Shown here one piece after another: positions 1 through 8,773 of a stretch of DNA of 64,000 bases (within the stretch, counting starts at the first letter, position 1; every line of letters starts with the position of its first letter). Below the pieces are notes generated by a model. It ran no database searches. It saw only the letters and a list, made by a program, of their open reading frames with translations, and was not told the DNA's origin. Location: contig JAXDBS010000044.1 in the NCBI GenBank assembly GCA_034678545.1, positions 44,314-108,313 on the forward strand, in the 5' to 3' direction. This DNA comes from UBA5614 sp034678545 (GTDB lineage: Bacteria; Cloacimonadota; Cloacimonadia; Cloacimonadales; Cloacimonadaceae). Made by a program: the position numbers and the translations under genes.

Positions 1-358
1 GCAGGATGACCTCCAGACCAAGTATACCGGCGGCACAGTCCTGCATATCTTCGGCGGTGAAAGGATAGATCAGGGTTCCAGCGTTAAACAACTGGTTAAA
101 AAGATCTGTGAAAATTTCCATTTACCGTATTTTACCTTTTCGCCTACTTTCAGCATATGCCCTGAACACGGGTATCTGGTCGGAGAACAGGAAACCTGCC
201 CTTACTGTCAAGCAAGCTGCGAGGTTTATTCACGCGTTGTAGGTTATCTCAGACCTGTATCACAGTGGAACGAGGGGAAAAAAGCTGAGTTTAGGATGCG
301 CAAGAACTTCCAGGCCAAGGACCGTGCAGACGACGATCAGCTAACTATCAAGCTTTAG
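1..358 (+). CDS. nrdD: Anaerobic ribonucleoside-triphosphate reductase, C-terminal part (cut by window edge)
   Basis: This is the last 118 codons of a class III ribonucleotide reductase, which makes dNTPs from NTPs without oxygen using a glycyl radical. The frame beginning at base 2 reads to a TAG at 356-358. It shows the C-terminal zinc site (CPEHGY followed by CPYC) and then the glycyl-radical loop RVVGYLRPVSQWNEGK, whose Gly carries the radical. The activase gene nrdG follows after 9 nt, as expected for the pair. The 5' part lies outside the window. Identity rests on direct motif recognition. Confidence 0.95.
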   Translation, partial: QDDLQTKYTGGTVLHIFGGERIDQGSSVKQLVKKICENFHLPYFTFSPTFSICPEHGYLVGEQETCPYCQASCEVYSRVVGYLRPVSQWNEGKKAEFRMRKNFQAKDRADDDQLTIKL

Positions 359-367
359 GTAGTATCG

Positions 368-1102
368 ATGATAATCGGAGGTTTCCAGAAGTTTTCCTTG
401 CTCGAATATCCCGGCAAAATAGGAGCTGTGATTTTCACCCGAGGATGTAATTTCCGCTGCCCTTATTGCCATAATCCGGAATTGGTGGATCCCAGCCGCT
501 ATGCCGAGATAATTACGGAAGAAAGTGTTCTGCAATTTCTGAAAAACCGACAAGGAAAATTGGAAGCTGTTACTATCACAGGCGGTGAGCCTGCCCTGCA
601 TCCTGATTTACCTGATTTTATCAGTAAGTTAAAGGACATGGATTATGCCGTCAAACTCGATACAAACGGCTCAGTGCCTGATATGGTGGAAACACTAACC
701 AGTGAAAAACTAGTCGATTATTGGGCCATGGATATAAAAGCCCCTTTATCATTGTACTCACTGGTTTGCGGTTGTCTGGTCGATGAAAAGAAGATCATGC
801 GTAGTATGGACCTGATTCGAGCGTCAGGAGGGGAATGGGAATTCCGGACGACATATTTCAATCAGATCCTGAACTGGAATGACATCCTTGAGATACAGCC
901 CTTGCTGAAACCGGGAGATCATTATTACCTGCAGCAGTGCAACTATGACAACACCCTTGATCCCCTCCAAAATCCACATCAGACAAGCATGGAAATGATT
1001 TTCAAACAAAACGTGACAACCAAGTCAGCGGATAAATCTTATCACTATAACCTGTCAGGAGAAGCCGGCAAGCTCCAGCAGATCATAATCAAGATGCGTT
1101 AG
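368..1102 (+). CDS. nrdG: Anaerobic ribonucleotide reductase activating protein (radical SAM)
   Basis: This 244-residue radical SAM protein should generate the glycyl radical on NrdD. The CxxxCxxC cluster motif reads CNFRCPYC near residues 28-35, after an N-terminal MIIGGFQKFSLLEYPG typical of the longer NrdG type. A TITGGEPALHPD segment corresponds to the SAM-contacting GGE region. It sits 9 nt after nrdD, so the two are almost certainly cotranscribed. At about 240 residues it belongs to the longer anaerobe-type activase rather than the roughly 155-residue E. coli form. Its last 14 nt overlap the end of the convergent methyltransferase gene. Confidence 0.93.
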   Translation: MIIGGFQKFSLLEYPGKIGAVIFTRGCNFRCPYCHNPELVDPSRYAEIITEESVLQFLKNRQGKLEAVTITGGEPALHPDLPDFISKLKDMDYAVKLDTNGSVPDMVETLTSEKLVDYWAMDIKAPLSLYSLVCGCLVDEKKIMRSMDLIRASGGEWEFRTTYFNQILNWNDILEIQPLLKPGDHYYLQQCNYDNTLDPLQNPHQTSMEMIFKQNVTTKSADKSYHYNLSGEAGKLQQIIIKMR

Positions 1103-1886
1103 GCATTTTTTTTGCCACAATCACGATGCCGTTGCCGATCTGATTGTCCTTCGTAATGTCAATCTTCATAAAGAGATAAATAAGCGGATATAAACAAATG
1201 TAATATATCGGAAGAATTATCACACAAAAATATGAATGGGATAGCATTTGCAAGGGTTGCTTAATCGCTAATTGCCAAGCTGCTTTGCCCCAAGGTCCGT
1301 ATGAGTAACAGAACCTGTCAATTTGGAAACCTGATTGAGTCAGCTTGGCAATGATCTCTGACTTCGAATATCCGGGACGGACGTGTTCTTCAGTGAATCT
1401 GGCAGCTTCATCCTTGTCGCTGGGAGTTGATATGACCAATTTCCCACTGGGAGTCAGGCAGGAATGGAAATTTCTCATTACCTGGATATCGTTCTCTATA
1501 TGCTCGAGGATATCGATGGCAGCGATCAGATCTACTGGTCCTTCCGGCACGAATTCCACCAAATCGCTTGTGACATATTCGAATCGCCGAGGGTATGCTT
1601 TTCTGGCATAAGAATCATAGTCTTTTAGGTAGTCGTCCTTAAGGTCAAGAGCAAGAACGGATGAACGCTTCCAAGCTGACAAGATATAATCGCTGTATTG
1701 GCAGAATCCTGCTCCGGCATCATAAAACCTGAAAGCTGTGCTTGGCTTCATGATCCGGCTGATCTCTCTTTTGACATACCACTGTCTCAGAAAGAGCAGA
1801 TCGAGGCTGACAAAAAACAGCTTGCGTAAAAAGGAGTATCGCCTGATCATCCTAAAAATCTTGTTCTTCACTGGATCATACTGCAT
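1089..1886 (-). CDS. Class I SAM-dependent methyltransferase with C-terminal membrane segment
   Basis: 265 residues. The SAM-binding motif I is DAGAGFCQYSDYIL (about residues 56-69), followed by an acidic VLALDLKDD strand and a post-motif AAIDILEHIEND. These mark a Methyltransf_11-type fold. Near the C terminus (about 220-245) is a long hydrophobic stretch (IILPIYYICLYPLIYLFM), so the protein is probably membrane anchored. This suggests a lipid, quinone or glycan substrate, but nothing here fixes it. It stands alone on the minus strand, convergent with nrdG. The start is the ATG at 1886; an internal Met at residue 13 is possible because the ribosome site is weak. Confidence 0.8.
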   Translation of the reverse strand: MQYDPVKNKIFRMIRRYSFLRKLFFVSLDLLFLRQWYVKREISRIMKPSTAFRFYDAGAGFCQYSDYILSAWKRSSVLALDLKDDYLKDYDSYARKAYPRRFEYVTSDLVEFVPEGPVDLIAAIDILEHIENDIQVMRNFHSCLTPSGKLVISTPSDKDEAARFTEEHVRPGYSKSEIIAKLTQSGFQIDRFCYSYGPWGKAAWQLAIKQPLQMLSHSYFCVIILPIYYICLYPLIYLFMKIDITKDNQIGNGIVIVAKKMPNAS

Positions 1887-2092
1887 ATAGGATATCCCGT
1901 TAATCTGTGTTTATTCAGAAACTATAAAGAAAAGAGATTCCACATTGCTTCTGTATCAGATTAAATAATTTATTGACGCTTGTCCTGTCCACAAAAAAAT
2001 GAGATTTGGGAGTTTTTCGCATGAGAAGGCGTAGTTTTAGAAACTGATACTGCCCTTTGAACTACTACGAAACTTATTGTACAGGAACATAT

Positions 2093-2971
2093 ATGCTTGT
2101 TGAAAACACAACAGGACCACCCGTATTGCGGATAAGACACGTTAATATGCATATTCACACGCGTTGTTCGGATGGTGTCCTGAAACCCAAAGCCGTAATC
2201 GAAATTGCGCTGCAAAACGGTCTGGATGTCATATCAATCACGGATCACGACACAGTGGAAGCATATAGGCATCTTCCTTCAAGCCATGTACCCTTGCGCG
2301 TGCTGCCGGGTATAGAATTCAGTTCAACTTGGCAGGACGCTGATATTCATGTTTTGGGCTACGGGATCGATATCCATAACAAGGATCTGCTGGAGTTGCT
2401 TGACTGGATGAAAGAAGGACGTTTCAGACGGGCGGAAAAGATGCTGGACAAGCTCTCTCTACTGGGCATCAAAATCCCGGTGGAACACGTTTTATCTTTT
2501 GCCGGAGAAATGAAACTGATTGTCAGGCCGCATATTGCTGAGGCTCTGGTTGATCTTAAACATTGCCGAACCAAGCAGGAAGCTTTTGATAAATATATCG
2601 GCAATGAAGCGCCTGCTTATGTGCCCAAGCCTATGTTAACCACTTCTGACGTCATCAGGATTATTCACGATGCAGGGGGCGTTGCCGTATTGGCCCATCC
2701 CGGCAAACTTAGATCCCTAAGCCTGCTTCAGGATTTTATCGATGCAGGTCTGGACGGCTTGGAGGTTTGGCATCCGGATAATTATGACGCCCTCAAGCTT
2801 GAACTTGAGGAAATCTGCATAAAAAACGGCCTTATACAAACCGGAGGCAGTGACTATCATGGCGATCTGGATTTCAATAACAGCTTTAGTTCCGTCCCTG
2901 TTTCAGAACTGATCCTGCGAGATATCCAATCTATATGGGACAGATATAAATGCATGGTCCGTACGAGTTAA
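2093..2971 (+). CDS. PHP-domain metal-dependent phosphoesterase (TrpH/RNase AM type)
   Basis: 292 residues. The PHP signature is clear: NMHIHTRCSDG at the start, then SITDHDTVEA, LPGIEFS, AVLAHPGK and TGGSDYHGD. These supply the His/Asp ligands of a trinuclear metal site. The order matches the TrpH/YciV family, members of which are 5'-3' exonucleases acting on short RNAs or nucleotides (family knowledge). I chose ATG 2093 because AGGAA lies about 6 nt upstream. A TTG at 2057 would add 12 residues without a ribosome site. The gene overlaps the next one by 22 nt, implying coupling. Confidence 0.85.
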   Translation: MLVENTTGPPVLRIRHVNMHIHTRCSDGVLKPKAVIEIALQNGLDVISITDHDTVEAYRHLPSSHVPLRVLPGIEFSSTWQDADIHVLGYGIDIHNKDLLELLDWMKEGRFRRAEKMLDKLSLLGIKIPVEHVLSFAGEMKLIVRPHIAEALVDLKHCRTKQEAFDKYIGNEAPAYVPKPMLTTSDVIRIIHDAGGVAVLAHPGKLRSLSLLQDFIDAGLDGLEVWHPDNYDALKLELEEICIKNGLIQTGGSDYHGDLDFNNSFSSVPVSELILRDIQSIWDRYKCMVRTS

Positions 2972-3477
2972 ACTCATCTCTTGCCAAACGCCCGATCCGA
3001 TACCGGTTCCATCCTCTGATCCGTTTTCCGATGCTGGCAATATCCTTGGCAGCCTCGGCTTATATCCTATATGTCATGATCTTCCTCATCCCCCGGGTCC
3101 AGGATCCGCCCTTTTGGATCAGGGCCGTATCTGTAATTGTACTGTATGTGGCGCTGAACTCCCTATACAGGCATCTGACAGCACTCAACTCTGTTATTAT
3201 CCGGGTTGACAAGCTGGAACTGCGTTTTTTGTTGCGCAGAGCCATTTTCATTCCGTGGGAAAATCTGCATAGGATGGAAATCTTCAAGCTGATCACTCAT
3301 CACTGGAAAATCGTCTATTCCAATTATCAAGGTAGGCAAAAGATTTTCAAGACTTCCCTTGCTTTTCCCGGTATCTGGGACATCCTTGTTTCTATTCAGA
3401 ACCATAAACCCGAGATTGAGTTAAACGAACTGCTGAAACAAGTGTTGCTGTACAAGCGTTCCATCGGTAAAGTGTGA
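2950..3477 (+). CDS. Small membrane protein with PH-like C-terminal domain, function unknown
   Basis: 175 residues, not assigned to a named family. Two hydrophobic helices (about residues 26-48 and 55-72) are joined by a short loop. A soluble beta-rich tail follows (LNSVIIRVDKLELRFL, then IPWENLHRMEIF) whose pattern resembles bacterial PH-like domains. The start lies 22 nt inside the PHP gene, so translation is probably coupled. A second protein of the same architecture lies at 35406-35843. Role unknown. Confidence 0.7.
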   Translation: MHGPYELNSSLAKRPIRYRFHPLIRFPMLAISLAASAYILYVMIFLIPRVQDPPFWIRAVSVIVLYVALNSLYRHLTALNSVIIRVDKLELRFLLRRAIFIPWENLHRMEIFKLITHHWKIVYSNYQGRQKIFKTSLAFPGIWDILVSIQNHKPEIELNELLKQVLLYKRSIGKV

Positions 3478-3678
3478 CAGGTCTTATTCCTATGTCAGAC
3501 GATGACTAGTTCCCATTCATTTAAGTGATGGCAACATTGGTTCATACAGAATTGCATCCCATTTTTATAAAGGTGAATGAGGAAGAAAGCGGATTGGCGA
3601 GAAAAATATCTTGCCAGCAAATCAAAGCTGAAAAATAATAGTACATAATGCAATAAATAATATATGGAGGATAAGATC

Positions 3679-4764
3679 ATGGAAAGACTGCAAATCTTCA
3701 ATGCGGGACCAGCAGTCCTGCCCGAAGAGGTTTTGAGGGAAGCACAGGCCGATTTACTCAATTACAAAGGCATGGGTTTGTCGGTGATGGAGATGAGCCA
3801 TCGCAGCAAGGAGTATGAAGCCATCATCAACGGCGCTCGTGACGCCATCAAGAGAATTTACGGGTTGGGGGAGGACTATGAAGTCTTGTTCATGCAGGGT
3901 GGAGCAACATTGCAGTTCCTGACTGTTCCCATGAACTTCTGTCCCGGTGACAAAAAAGCCAACTACATCAATACAGGCGTTTGGGCAACCAAAGCAGTCA
4001 AGGAAGCCAAGAAACTGGGTAAGGCCATTCACGTGGCCGCCAGTTCTGAAGATGAGAAATTCAGTTATGTCCCTCGACAGTGGACGTTATCAGATAATCC
4101 AGCCTATCTCCACATTACCAGCAACAACACGATCTACGGAACGGAGTTTGATTTTGACCCCGAGATTCCTAACAACATTCCATTGGTTTCCGATATGTCT
4201 TCCAATTTTATGAGCAAACCCATAGACATCAAGAAATATTCACTGATCTATGCAGGCGCTCAGAAAAATATTGGGCCGGCGGGATGCGTAGTCGTAATCA
4301 TTAAAAAGGAAATGCTGGATCAAATCAATCCCAATGTACCCACCATTCTTAATTACAAGACCCATGCCGATGCTGGCAGCATGCACAACACACCTCCCTG
4401 CTGGGCAATCTACATTATCGGCTTAGTTATGAAGTGGATTGAAGATATGGGCGGCCTAACCAAGATTCATGAAAACAACCTTGCTAAAGCCAAATATATC
4501 TACGATATTATTGATGAATCGGATGGTTACTATAAAGGCACAGTTCGCAAGGACTCACGCTCCCTGATGAACGTGACCTTCCGCCTGAACAGCGAAGAAA
4601 TGGAAGAGGCTTTTATCAAGGAAGCCAAGGCTAACGGCATGATCGGACTCAAAGGTCACCGCGATGTAGGCGGCTGCCGCGCTTCCATCTACAACGCACT
4701 GCCGCTCAAAGCCTGCCATGATCTGGCAGATTTCATGAAAGCATTCAGGGCAAAAAACGCATAA
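3679..4764 (+). CDS. serC: Phosphoserine aminotransferase
   Basis: 361 residues, the normal SerC length. It converts 3-phosphohydroxypyruvate plus glutamate to phosphoserine (PLP enzyme, serine biosynthesis; the same reaction type serves pyridoxal biosynthesis). The N terminus is IFNAGPAVLPEEVL, with the substrate-site MSHRSKEY. The PLP lysine lies in YAGAQKNIGPAG, and the C-terminal KGHRDVGGCRASIYNA is diagnostic. The ATG at 3679 is preferred over 3664 because GGAGG at 3666-3670 then forms a proper ribosome site. No serA or serB is adjacent. The gene opens the exbB-to-coaE run. Confidence 0.96.
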   Translation: MERLQIFNAGPAVLPEEVLREAQADLLNYKGMGLSVMEMSHRSKEYEAIINGARDAIKRIYGLGEDYEVLFMQGGATLQFLTVPMNFCPGDKKANYINTGVWATKAVKEAKKLGKAIHVAASSEDEKFSYVPRQWTLSDNPAYLHITSNNTIYGTEFDFDPEIPNNIPLVSDMSSNFMSKPIDIKKYSLIYAGAQKNIGPAGCVVVIIKKEMLDQINPNVPTILNYKTHADAGSMHNTPPCWAIYIIGLVMKWIEDMGGLTKIHENNLAKAKYIYDIIDESDGYYKGTVRKDSRSLMNVTFRLNSEEMEEAFIKEAKANGMIGLKGHRDVGGCRASIYNALPLKACHDLADFMKAFRAKNA

Positions 4765-4829
4765 GTGCTGCATGGGGAGGCGTGGTGGTATCCACGCTTC
4801 CCTGCAAATATTATAAACAGAAGGTGGAA

Positions 4830-5447
4830 ATGACTTTAATCGAATTGATCTTCAAGGGCGGTCCGCTGATGTACCTCCTGATTGTGCTTTCCGTGTTCTT
4901 AATCGGCTTGGTGATTGCAAAATACAGGCAGATCCTTAAGGTGAATTCCCTGCACAGGCTGATGGCCGGAGCAATTGTCCAGGTTGAGGGTCTGGAATCC
5001 AGAAACGCAGCCGCAGTAAAAGGCAGCGAGTCTTGCCCCTTGGGCGCAGTTTTGCTAAAGGCTAAAAGTCTGTCCGGAGAAGATATCGGACTGATCAAGG
5101 ATAGCGTGGAAGCTACGGCCAACTTAGAGGTTCATCGCCTGGAAAAGGGGCTGGGCTGGATCTCGACGATCTCTGCAGTAGCTCCTCTGGTAGGATTTCT
5201 CGGGACAGTTACGGGCATGGTAAAGGTCTTCATCAATATCGCCTCCCATAGCCAGCAGGGCATCGATATCTCCCTCTTGGCAGGTGGAATCTGGGAAGCA
5301 CTTTTAACCACAGTGGCCGGACTGATCATCGGTATCCCGGCTATAATCTTTTATAACGACCTCGTAACACATGTCGATAACAATGCCAAGTTCCTGCAGG
5401 AACAGATCAACGACTATCTCGTAAAACTGCACAGATCAAGCCATTAG
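4830..5447 (+). CDS. exbB: MotA/TolQ/ExbB proton channel family protein
   Basis: 205 residues, inner membrane. Three hydrophobic segments are visible: one near residues 10-30, and two long ones after the VAPLVGFLGTVTGM motif (about 110-135 and 155-175). This is the ExbB layout that, with ExbD, forms the proton channel energising TonB. I start at the ATG 4830 (MTLIELIFKGG), which has AAGGTGG just upstream. The GTG at 4782 abuts its ribosome site and is unlikely. exbD and tonB follow directly. Confidence 0.92.
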   Translation: MTLIELIFKGGPLMYLLIVLSVFLIGLVIAKYRQILKVNSLHRLMAGAIVQVEGLESRNAAAVKGSESCPLGAVLLKAKSLSGEDIGLIKDSVEATANLEVHRLEKGLGWISTISAVAPLVGFLGTVTGMVKVFINIASHSQQGIDISLLAGGIWEALLTTVAGLIIGIPAIIFYNDLVTHVDNNAKFLQEQINDYLVKLHRSSH

Positions 5448-5453
5448 ATTAAA

Positions 5454-5867
5454 ATGAAAGTTGAAACCACCCATAAGAGAATATCAACCACGATCCTGAC
5501 TTCAATGACGGATGTGATTTTTCTGCTGCTTATATTTCTGATGCTGGCTTCCAATTTCATCATCCAGACCGGCATTAACGTCCGATTACCCGGATCCAGC
5601 ACTGGAATACAGCATAACCTTAAAACCATCGAGATCGTCTTTACAAAAAACCGCCAGGTCATACTGGGCAATATACAGATGAACATCGACCAGTTCAGGC
5701 AAGCCTTGCCCAGTTACTTTAACAGCAAGGAACAGGTTGTTCGCCTTGTGGCTGATAAAGAGATTGCACTGCAGGAAGTTATTACGGTGATGGATATCAT
5801 ACGCGATACGGGATTTGAAAAGATAACGATCGCCACATACAAGGTACCCAAGCCCAACAATGAATAA
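5454..5867 (+). CDS. exbD: Biopolymer transport protein ExbD/TolR
   Basis: 137 residues. A single N-terminal helix carries the conserved proton-carrying Asp (SMTDVIFLLLIFLML, about residues 21-35). A periplasmic domain follows with the family's VRLVADKEIALQEVITVMD strand-helix pattern near the C terminus. It starts 6 nt after exbB, and its stop overlaps the tonB start by 8 nt, so the three are one transcription and translation unit. Confidence 0.93.
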   Translation: MKVETTHKRISTTILTSMTDVIFLLLIFLMLASNFIIQTGINVRLPGSSTGIQHNLKTIEIVFTKNRQVILGNIQMNIDQFRQALPSYFNSKEQVVRLVADKEIALQEVITVMDIIRDTGFEKITIATYKVPKPNNE

Positions 5868-6552
5868 AATCCGCATCCAGGGTTTTGAAAATTACCTCAT
5901 CTCAATCCTGCTGCACCTGATTTTGCTCTTTGTTCTGGCCTTGGCAGCTGTTCCCGCGCCTGAAGCTGTAAGGGAACTCGTGATTGAGTGGTTCACGACC
6001 AGGTATCCTCAGGAAATAGATGAGGATTTTGCACCTCAGGGAGTTTCCAATCTCTCGACCGAAAAAGGCGTTTCTGCTTCAGGGCCGGTGACTGCTCAAC
6101 CAAATTCAGGGCCACTGGAGGCCGATGAAATTTCACCTGTCCCCGAAGTGGGCACATCCATTGATCAACCCAACCTGAGGCCTTCAAGCAGGATTAACAG
6201 GGCTCCGGCTCTTGGTTCCAGCTCCAGTTCCCTAGCCGGAACCTCAAACCTGTCTAGCGGAGGGGGAGAAGGCAGCGCGGGCTATTCATTGGAAGCAGGC
6301 GATGGGGATGTGAGAGTAATGTACAAGGTCATCCCGAAGCTGGGCTTGGGCGACTATGGGGAAGTTATTCTGACTTTTGGCATCAAAGCTGATGGCTCGG
6401 TGAATGCCAATTCCGTCAGAATACTCAGGCACGACATGAATGACACATATGTCAATGAATCTATCAAAGCGCTTAGACAATGGCGCTTTTCCGTAAACAG
6501 GCAGAACAGCACCAAGATTTACCGCATTACTTTCAGATTTATCCCGGAATAA
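5860..6552 (+). CDS. tonB: Energy transducer TonB family protein
   Basis: 230 residues. One N-terminal membrane helix (about 12-33: LISILLHLILLFVLALAAV) is followed by a Ser/Gly/Pro-rich periplasmic linker (about 50-140). A C-terminal TonB domain includes VILTFGIKADGSVNANSVRIL and ALRQWRFSVN. This transmits proton-motive force from ExbBD to outer-membrane receptors. No TonB-dependent receptor lies in the window, so the cargo is unknown. It overlaps exbD and is followed 2 nt later by folP. Confidence 0.88.
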   Translation: MNKIRIQGFENYLISILLHLILLFVLALAAVPAPEAVRELVIEWFTTRYPQEIDEDFAPQGVSNLSTEKGVSASGPVTAQPNSGPLEADEISPVPEVGTSIDQPNLRPSSRINRAPALGSSSSSLAGTSNLSSGGGEGSAGYSLEAGDGDVRVMYKVIPKLGLGDYGEVILTFGIKADGSVNANSVRILRHDMNDTYVNESIKALRQWRFSVNRQNSTKIYRITFRFIPE

Positions 6553-6554
6553 CC

Positions 6555-7406
6555 ATGTCTGGTCCCGGTCACCTCCTATACAGACTTTTTCCCGGCCAGC
6601 AATTGCCTTTGATTATGGGCATACTCAATGTAACGCCGGATTCCTTTTCTGACGGGAACCAGTTTGTTGAGAGGGGAAAAGCCGTTGCACAGGCATTTCG
6701 AATGATTGAAGAGGGAGCCGATATCATTGATGTCGGGGGAGAATCCACGCGGCCGGGATCCTTGGGAGTGGATGCCGCCATTGAAATGGACAGGGTGATC
6801 CCGGTCATTGAAGAAATACGCAGGAATTCGAATTTTCCCATATCAGTCGATACTAGCAAGGCAACGGTTGCAGATGAGGCTATTAAAGCCGGAGCTGACA
6901 TTGTCAATGATGTTTATGCGCTTCAGCATGATCCTTTGATGGCTGCCACGCTCGCCCGTCACCCTGATACAGGAGTTATTCTAATGCACATGCAAGGAAC
7001 CCCGGCCGACATGCAGAACAGGCCTGTTTATTCTGATGTGATTCTGGAAATAAGTGAATTCTTCCGGCACCGGATAGACTTCTGTCAGCGAAATGGCATT
7101 TCAAGTTCCAGATTGTTTCTCGATCCTGGCATTGGTTTCGGAAAACTCCTAAATCACAATCTTGTGCTCCTGGCAAATCACTCCAGCTTTCACGGCTTAG
7201 GCCTTCCTCTTATGATCGGCGCATCCAGAAAGAGCTTTATCGATCAGATTTATCCCAGCTCGGCAACGGAACGATTGGCTGGATCTCTGGCTGCGGTTGC
7301 AGACATTATTGATAACAGCGTGGCGATTATCCGTGTGCACGATGTAAAACAGCACAAGCAATTCGTAAAAGTACTCAGGGCGATCAGGAGCAGCAGGTCA
7401 GCATGA
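6555..7406 (+). CDS. folP: Dihydropteroate synthase
   Basis: 283 residues. It condenses p-aminobenzoate with dihydropterin pyrophosphate in folate synthesis. The family motifs are present in order: MGILNVTPDSFSDG (pyrophosphate loop), GGESTRPG, SVDTSKATVADEA, NDVYAL, the DPGIGFGK loop and GASRKSFI. The ATG at 6555 lies 2 nt after tonB and gives the normal length; an upstream ATG at 6480 would read through tonB. The stop overlaps the cdaA start (ATGA). This folate gene is thus physically coupled to a c-di-AMP cyclase. Confidence 0.95.
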   Translation: MSGPGHLLYRLFPGQQLPLIMGILNVTPDSFSDGNQFVERGKAVAQAFRMIEEGADIIDVGGESTRPGSLGVDAAIEMDRVIPVIEEIRRNSNFPISVDTSKATVADEAIKAGADIVNDVYALQHDPLMAATLARHPDTGVILMHMQGTPADMQNRPVYSDVILEISEFFRHRIDFCQRNGISSSRLFLDPGIGFGKLLNHNLVLLANHSSFHGLGLPLMIGASRKSFIDQIYPSSATERLAGSLAAVADIIDNSVAIIRVHDVKQHKQFVKVLRAIRSSRSA

Positions 7407-8146
7407 GTTTTCTGATCCCGAGCCTGAGTGACATGATCGATATCCTGATTATCGCTTTCTTGATCTTTCAGAGCATTCTCATTATGCGCCGGACAGGCAG
7501 TTACCAGATACTGTACGGTTTTCTGATCATCCTGTTCCTGTCCTTCCTGGCCGGCGTCATGAAATTACACATGATCTCGAGCGTGCTCGATTCTCTCCGC
7601 AGCCTTTGGATTTTGATTATGGTCATTATCTTCCAGCCTGAGATCCGCGAGTTGCTGACAAAGTTGAAACTATCTCCAGGACTCTTTAAAGGTAAGTCAG
7701 ACAACAACCGGGATTTTTACGGCGCTCTGATTGATGCTGTCTCCGCCATGTCCTTCCGGAGAATTGGAGCTTTGATCGTAATGGAGCGCAAACGGCGGCT
7801 GGATGATTACATAAGCATCGGTGAAATGATCGACTCCGCCATGTCGCTGCGGTTGATCCTATCCATCTTCAATATAAAATCCGTGCTCCACGATGGTGCC
7901 ATTATCATCAGAAACGGCAGGATCGCTTCTGCCAAGGTGGTGCTGCCGCTTTCTAAGAATCCTGAGTACATCAAAAAATACGGCACCCGGCATCTGGCTG
8001 CCCTGGGTATTTCTGAAGTCTCCGATGCGCTGGCAATAGTTGTTTCAGAGCAGACGGGCAGAGTATCGATAGCCTCCGGAGGTACCATTCAAACAGACAT
8101 AGCTTTTGAAGAGATGATGCAGATCATCACCGATGCCACAGTTTAA
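7403..8146 (+). CDS. cdaA: Diadenylate cyclase, CdaA type
   Basis: 247 residues. Three N-terminal membrane helices (about residues 8-80) precede a DAC/DisA_N domain that would make c-di-AMP from two ATP. The DGA motif is in VLHDGAIIIRNGRI. The second motif reads GTRHLAALGIS, i.e. R196-H197-L198, where the family usually has RHR (see findings). The usual partner genes cdaR and glmM are absent; instead folP overlaps by 4 nt upstream and coaE by 14 nt downstream. Family assignment is firm. Activity with the altered motif is not shown by sequence alone. Confidence 0.9.
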   Translation: MSFLIPSLSDMIDILIIAFLIFQSILIMRRTGSYQILYGFLIILFLSFLAGVMKLHMISSVLDSLRSLWILIMVIIFQPEIRELLTKLKLSPGLFKGKSDNNRDFYGALIDAVSAMSFRRIGALIVMERKRRLDDYISIGEMIDSAMSLRLILSIFNIKSVLHDGAIIIRNGRIASAKVVLPLSKNPEYIKKYGTRHLAALGISEVSDALAIVVSEQTGRVSIASGGTIQTDIAFEEMMQIITDATV

Positions 8147-8765
8147 GCGTCCGCTTATCATAGGCGTCACCGGCTCCATCGCTAGCGGTAAAAGCGCTGT
8201 CTGTAGGCTGCTCAGGAAATATTTCACGGTAATCTCTGCCGATAGGCTGGCGCATCAGGTTCTGAACAGGAAGAAATGCCGCGATACCCTGTTCCGGAGA
8301 TGGGGCGAAGCAATAATAAAAAACGGCCGCCCTGACAGAAGCAAGATTGCCAATCTTGTTTTCGGCAACGAGAAAGAACTTGCTTTCTTAAATTCACTGA
8401 TCCATCCGGAAGTTTTAAAACTGATGCAAAAGAAAGTTGTTGCCTGCAGGGATCGGATTCTTGTGTTTGAAGTTCCTCTCCTGTTTGAGGCCAACCTGGA
8501 TGATTGTTTTGACTATATTCTGCTGGTCGATGCGGCCGAAGAGACAAGGCTACAGCGCTTGATCTCAAAACGGAACGCTTCCAACCGTACCATAAGGCTA
8601 ATAATAAGGTCTCAGACCAGTGATCTGGAAAAGAAGCAACGGGCAGATACTGTTATCAGCAACAACGGTTCTCTGAAAGATCTGAAGAAACAGGCTGAGG
8701 CATTCGTCTCCGGAATCCGGGCTGTCAAACACAGGCCTGTCAGACAGTTTGCAAGTCTCTGCTAG
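8133..8765 (+). CDS. coaE: Dephospho-CoA kinase
   Basis: 210 residues. It phosphorylates dephospho-CoA in the last step of CoA synthesis. The P-loop GVTGSIASGKSAVC lies at about residues 11-24. The DADxxAH-like substrate motif reads SADRLAHQV, and VFEVPLLFEANLD and RLISKRNA are typical of CoaE. It overlaps the end of cdaA by 14 nt and closes the serC-coaE run. The next gene is convergent. Confidence 0.93.
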   Translation: MPQFKRPLIIGVTGSIASGKSAVCRLLRKYFTVISADRLAHQVLNRKKCRDTLFRRWGEAIIKNGRPDRSKIANLVFGNEKELAFLNSLIHPEVLKLMQKKVVACRDRILVFEVPLLFEANLDDCFDYILLVDAAEETRLQRLISKRNASNRTIRLIIRSQTSDLEKKQRADTVISNNGSLKDLKKQAEAFVSGIRAVKHRPVRQFASLC

Positions 8766-8773
8766 GATCTGTA

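Noticed and set aside
3595..3616. 7-bp hairpin (GGCGAGA/TCTTGCC) upstream of serC
   Set aside because: It includes a G-T pair and is not followed by T-rich sequence; no regulatory family recognised.
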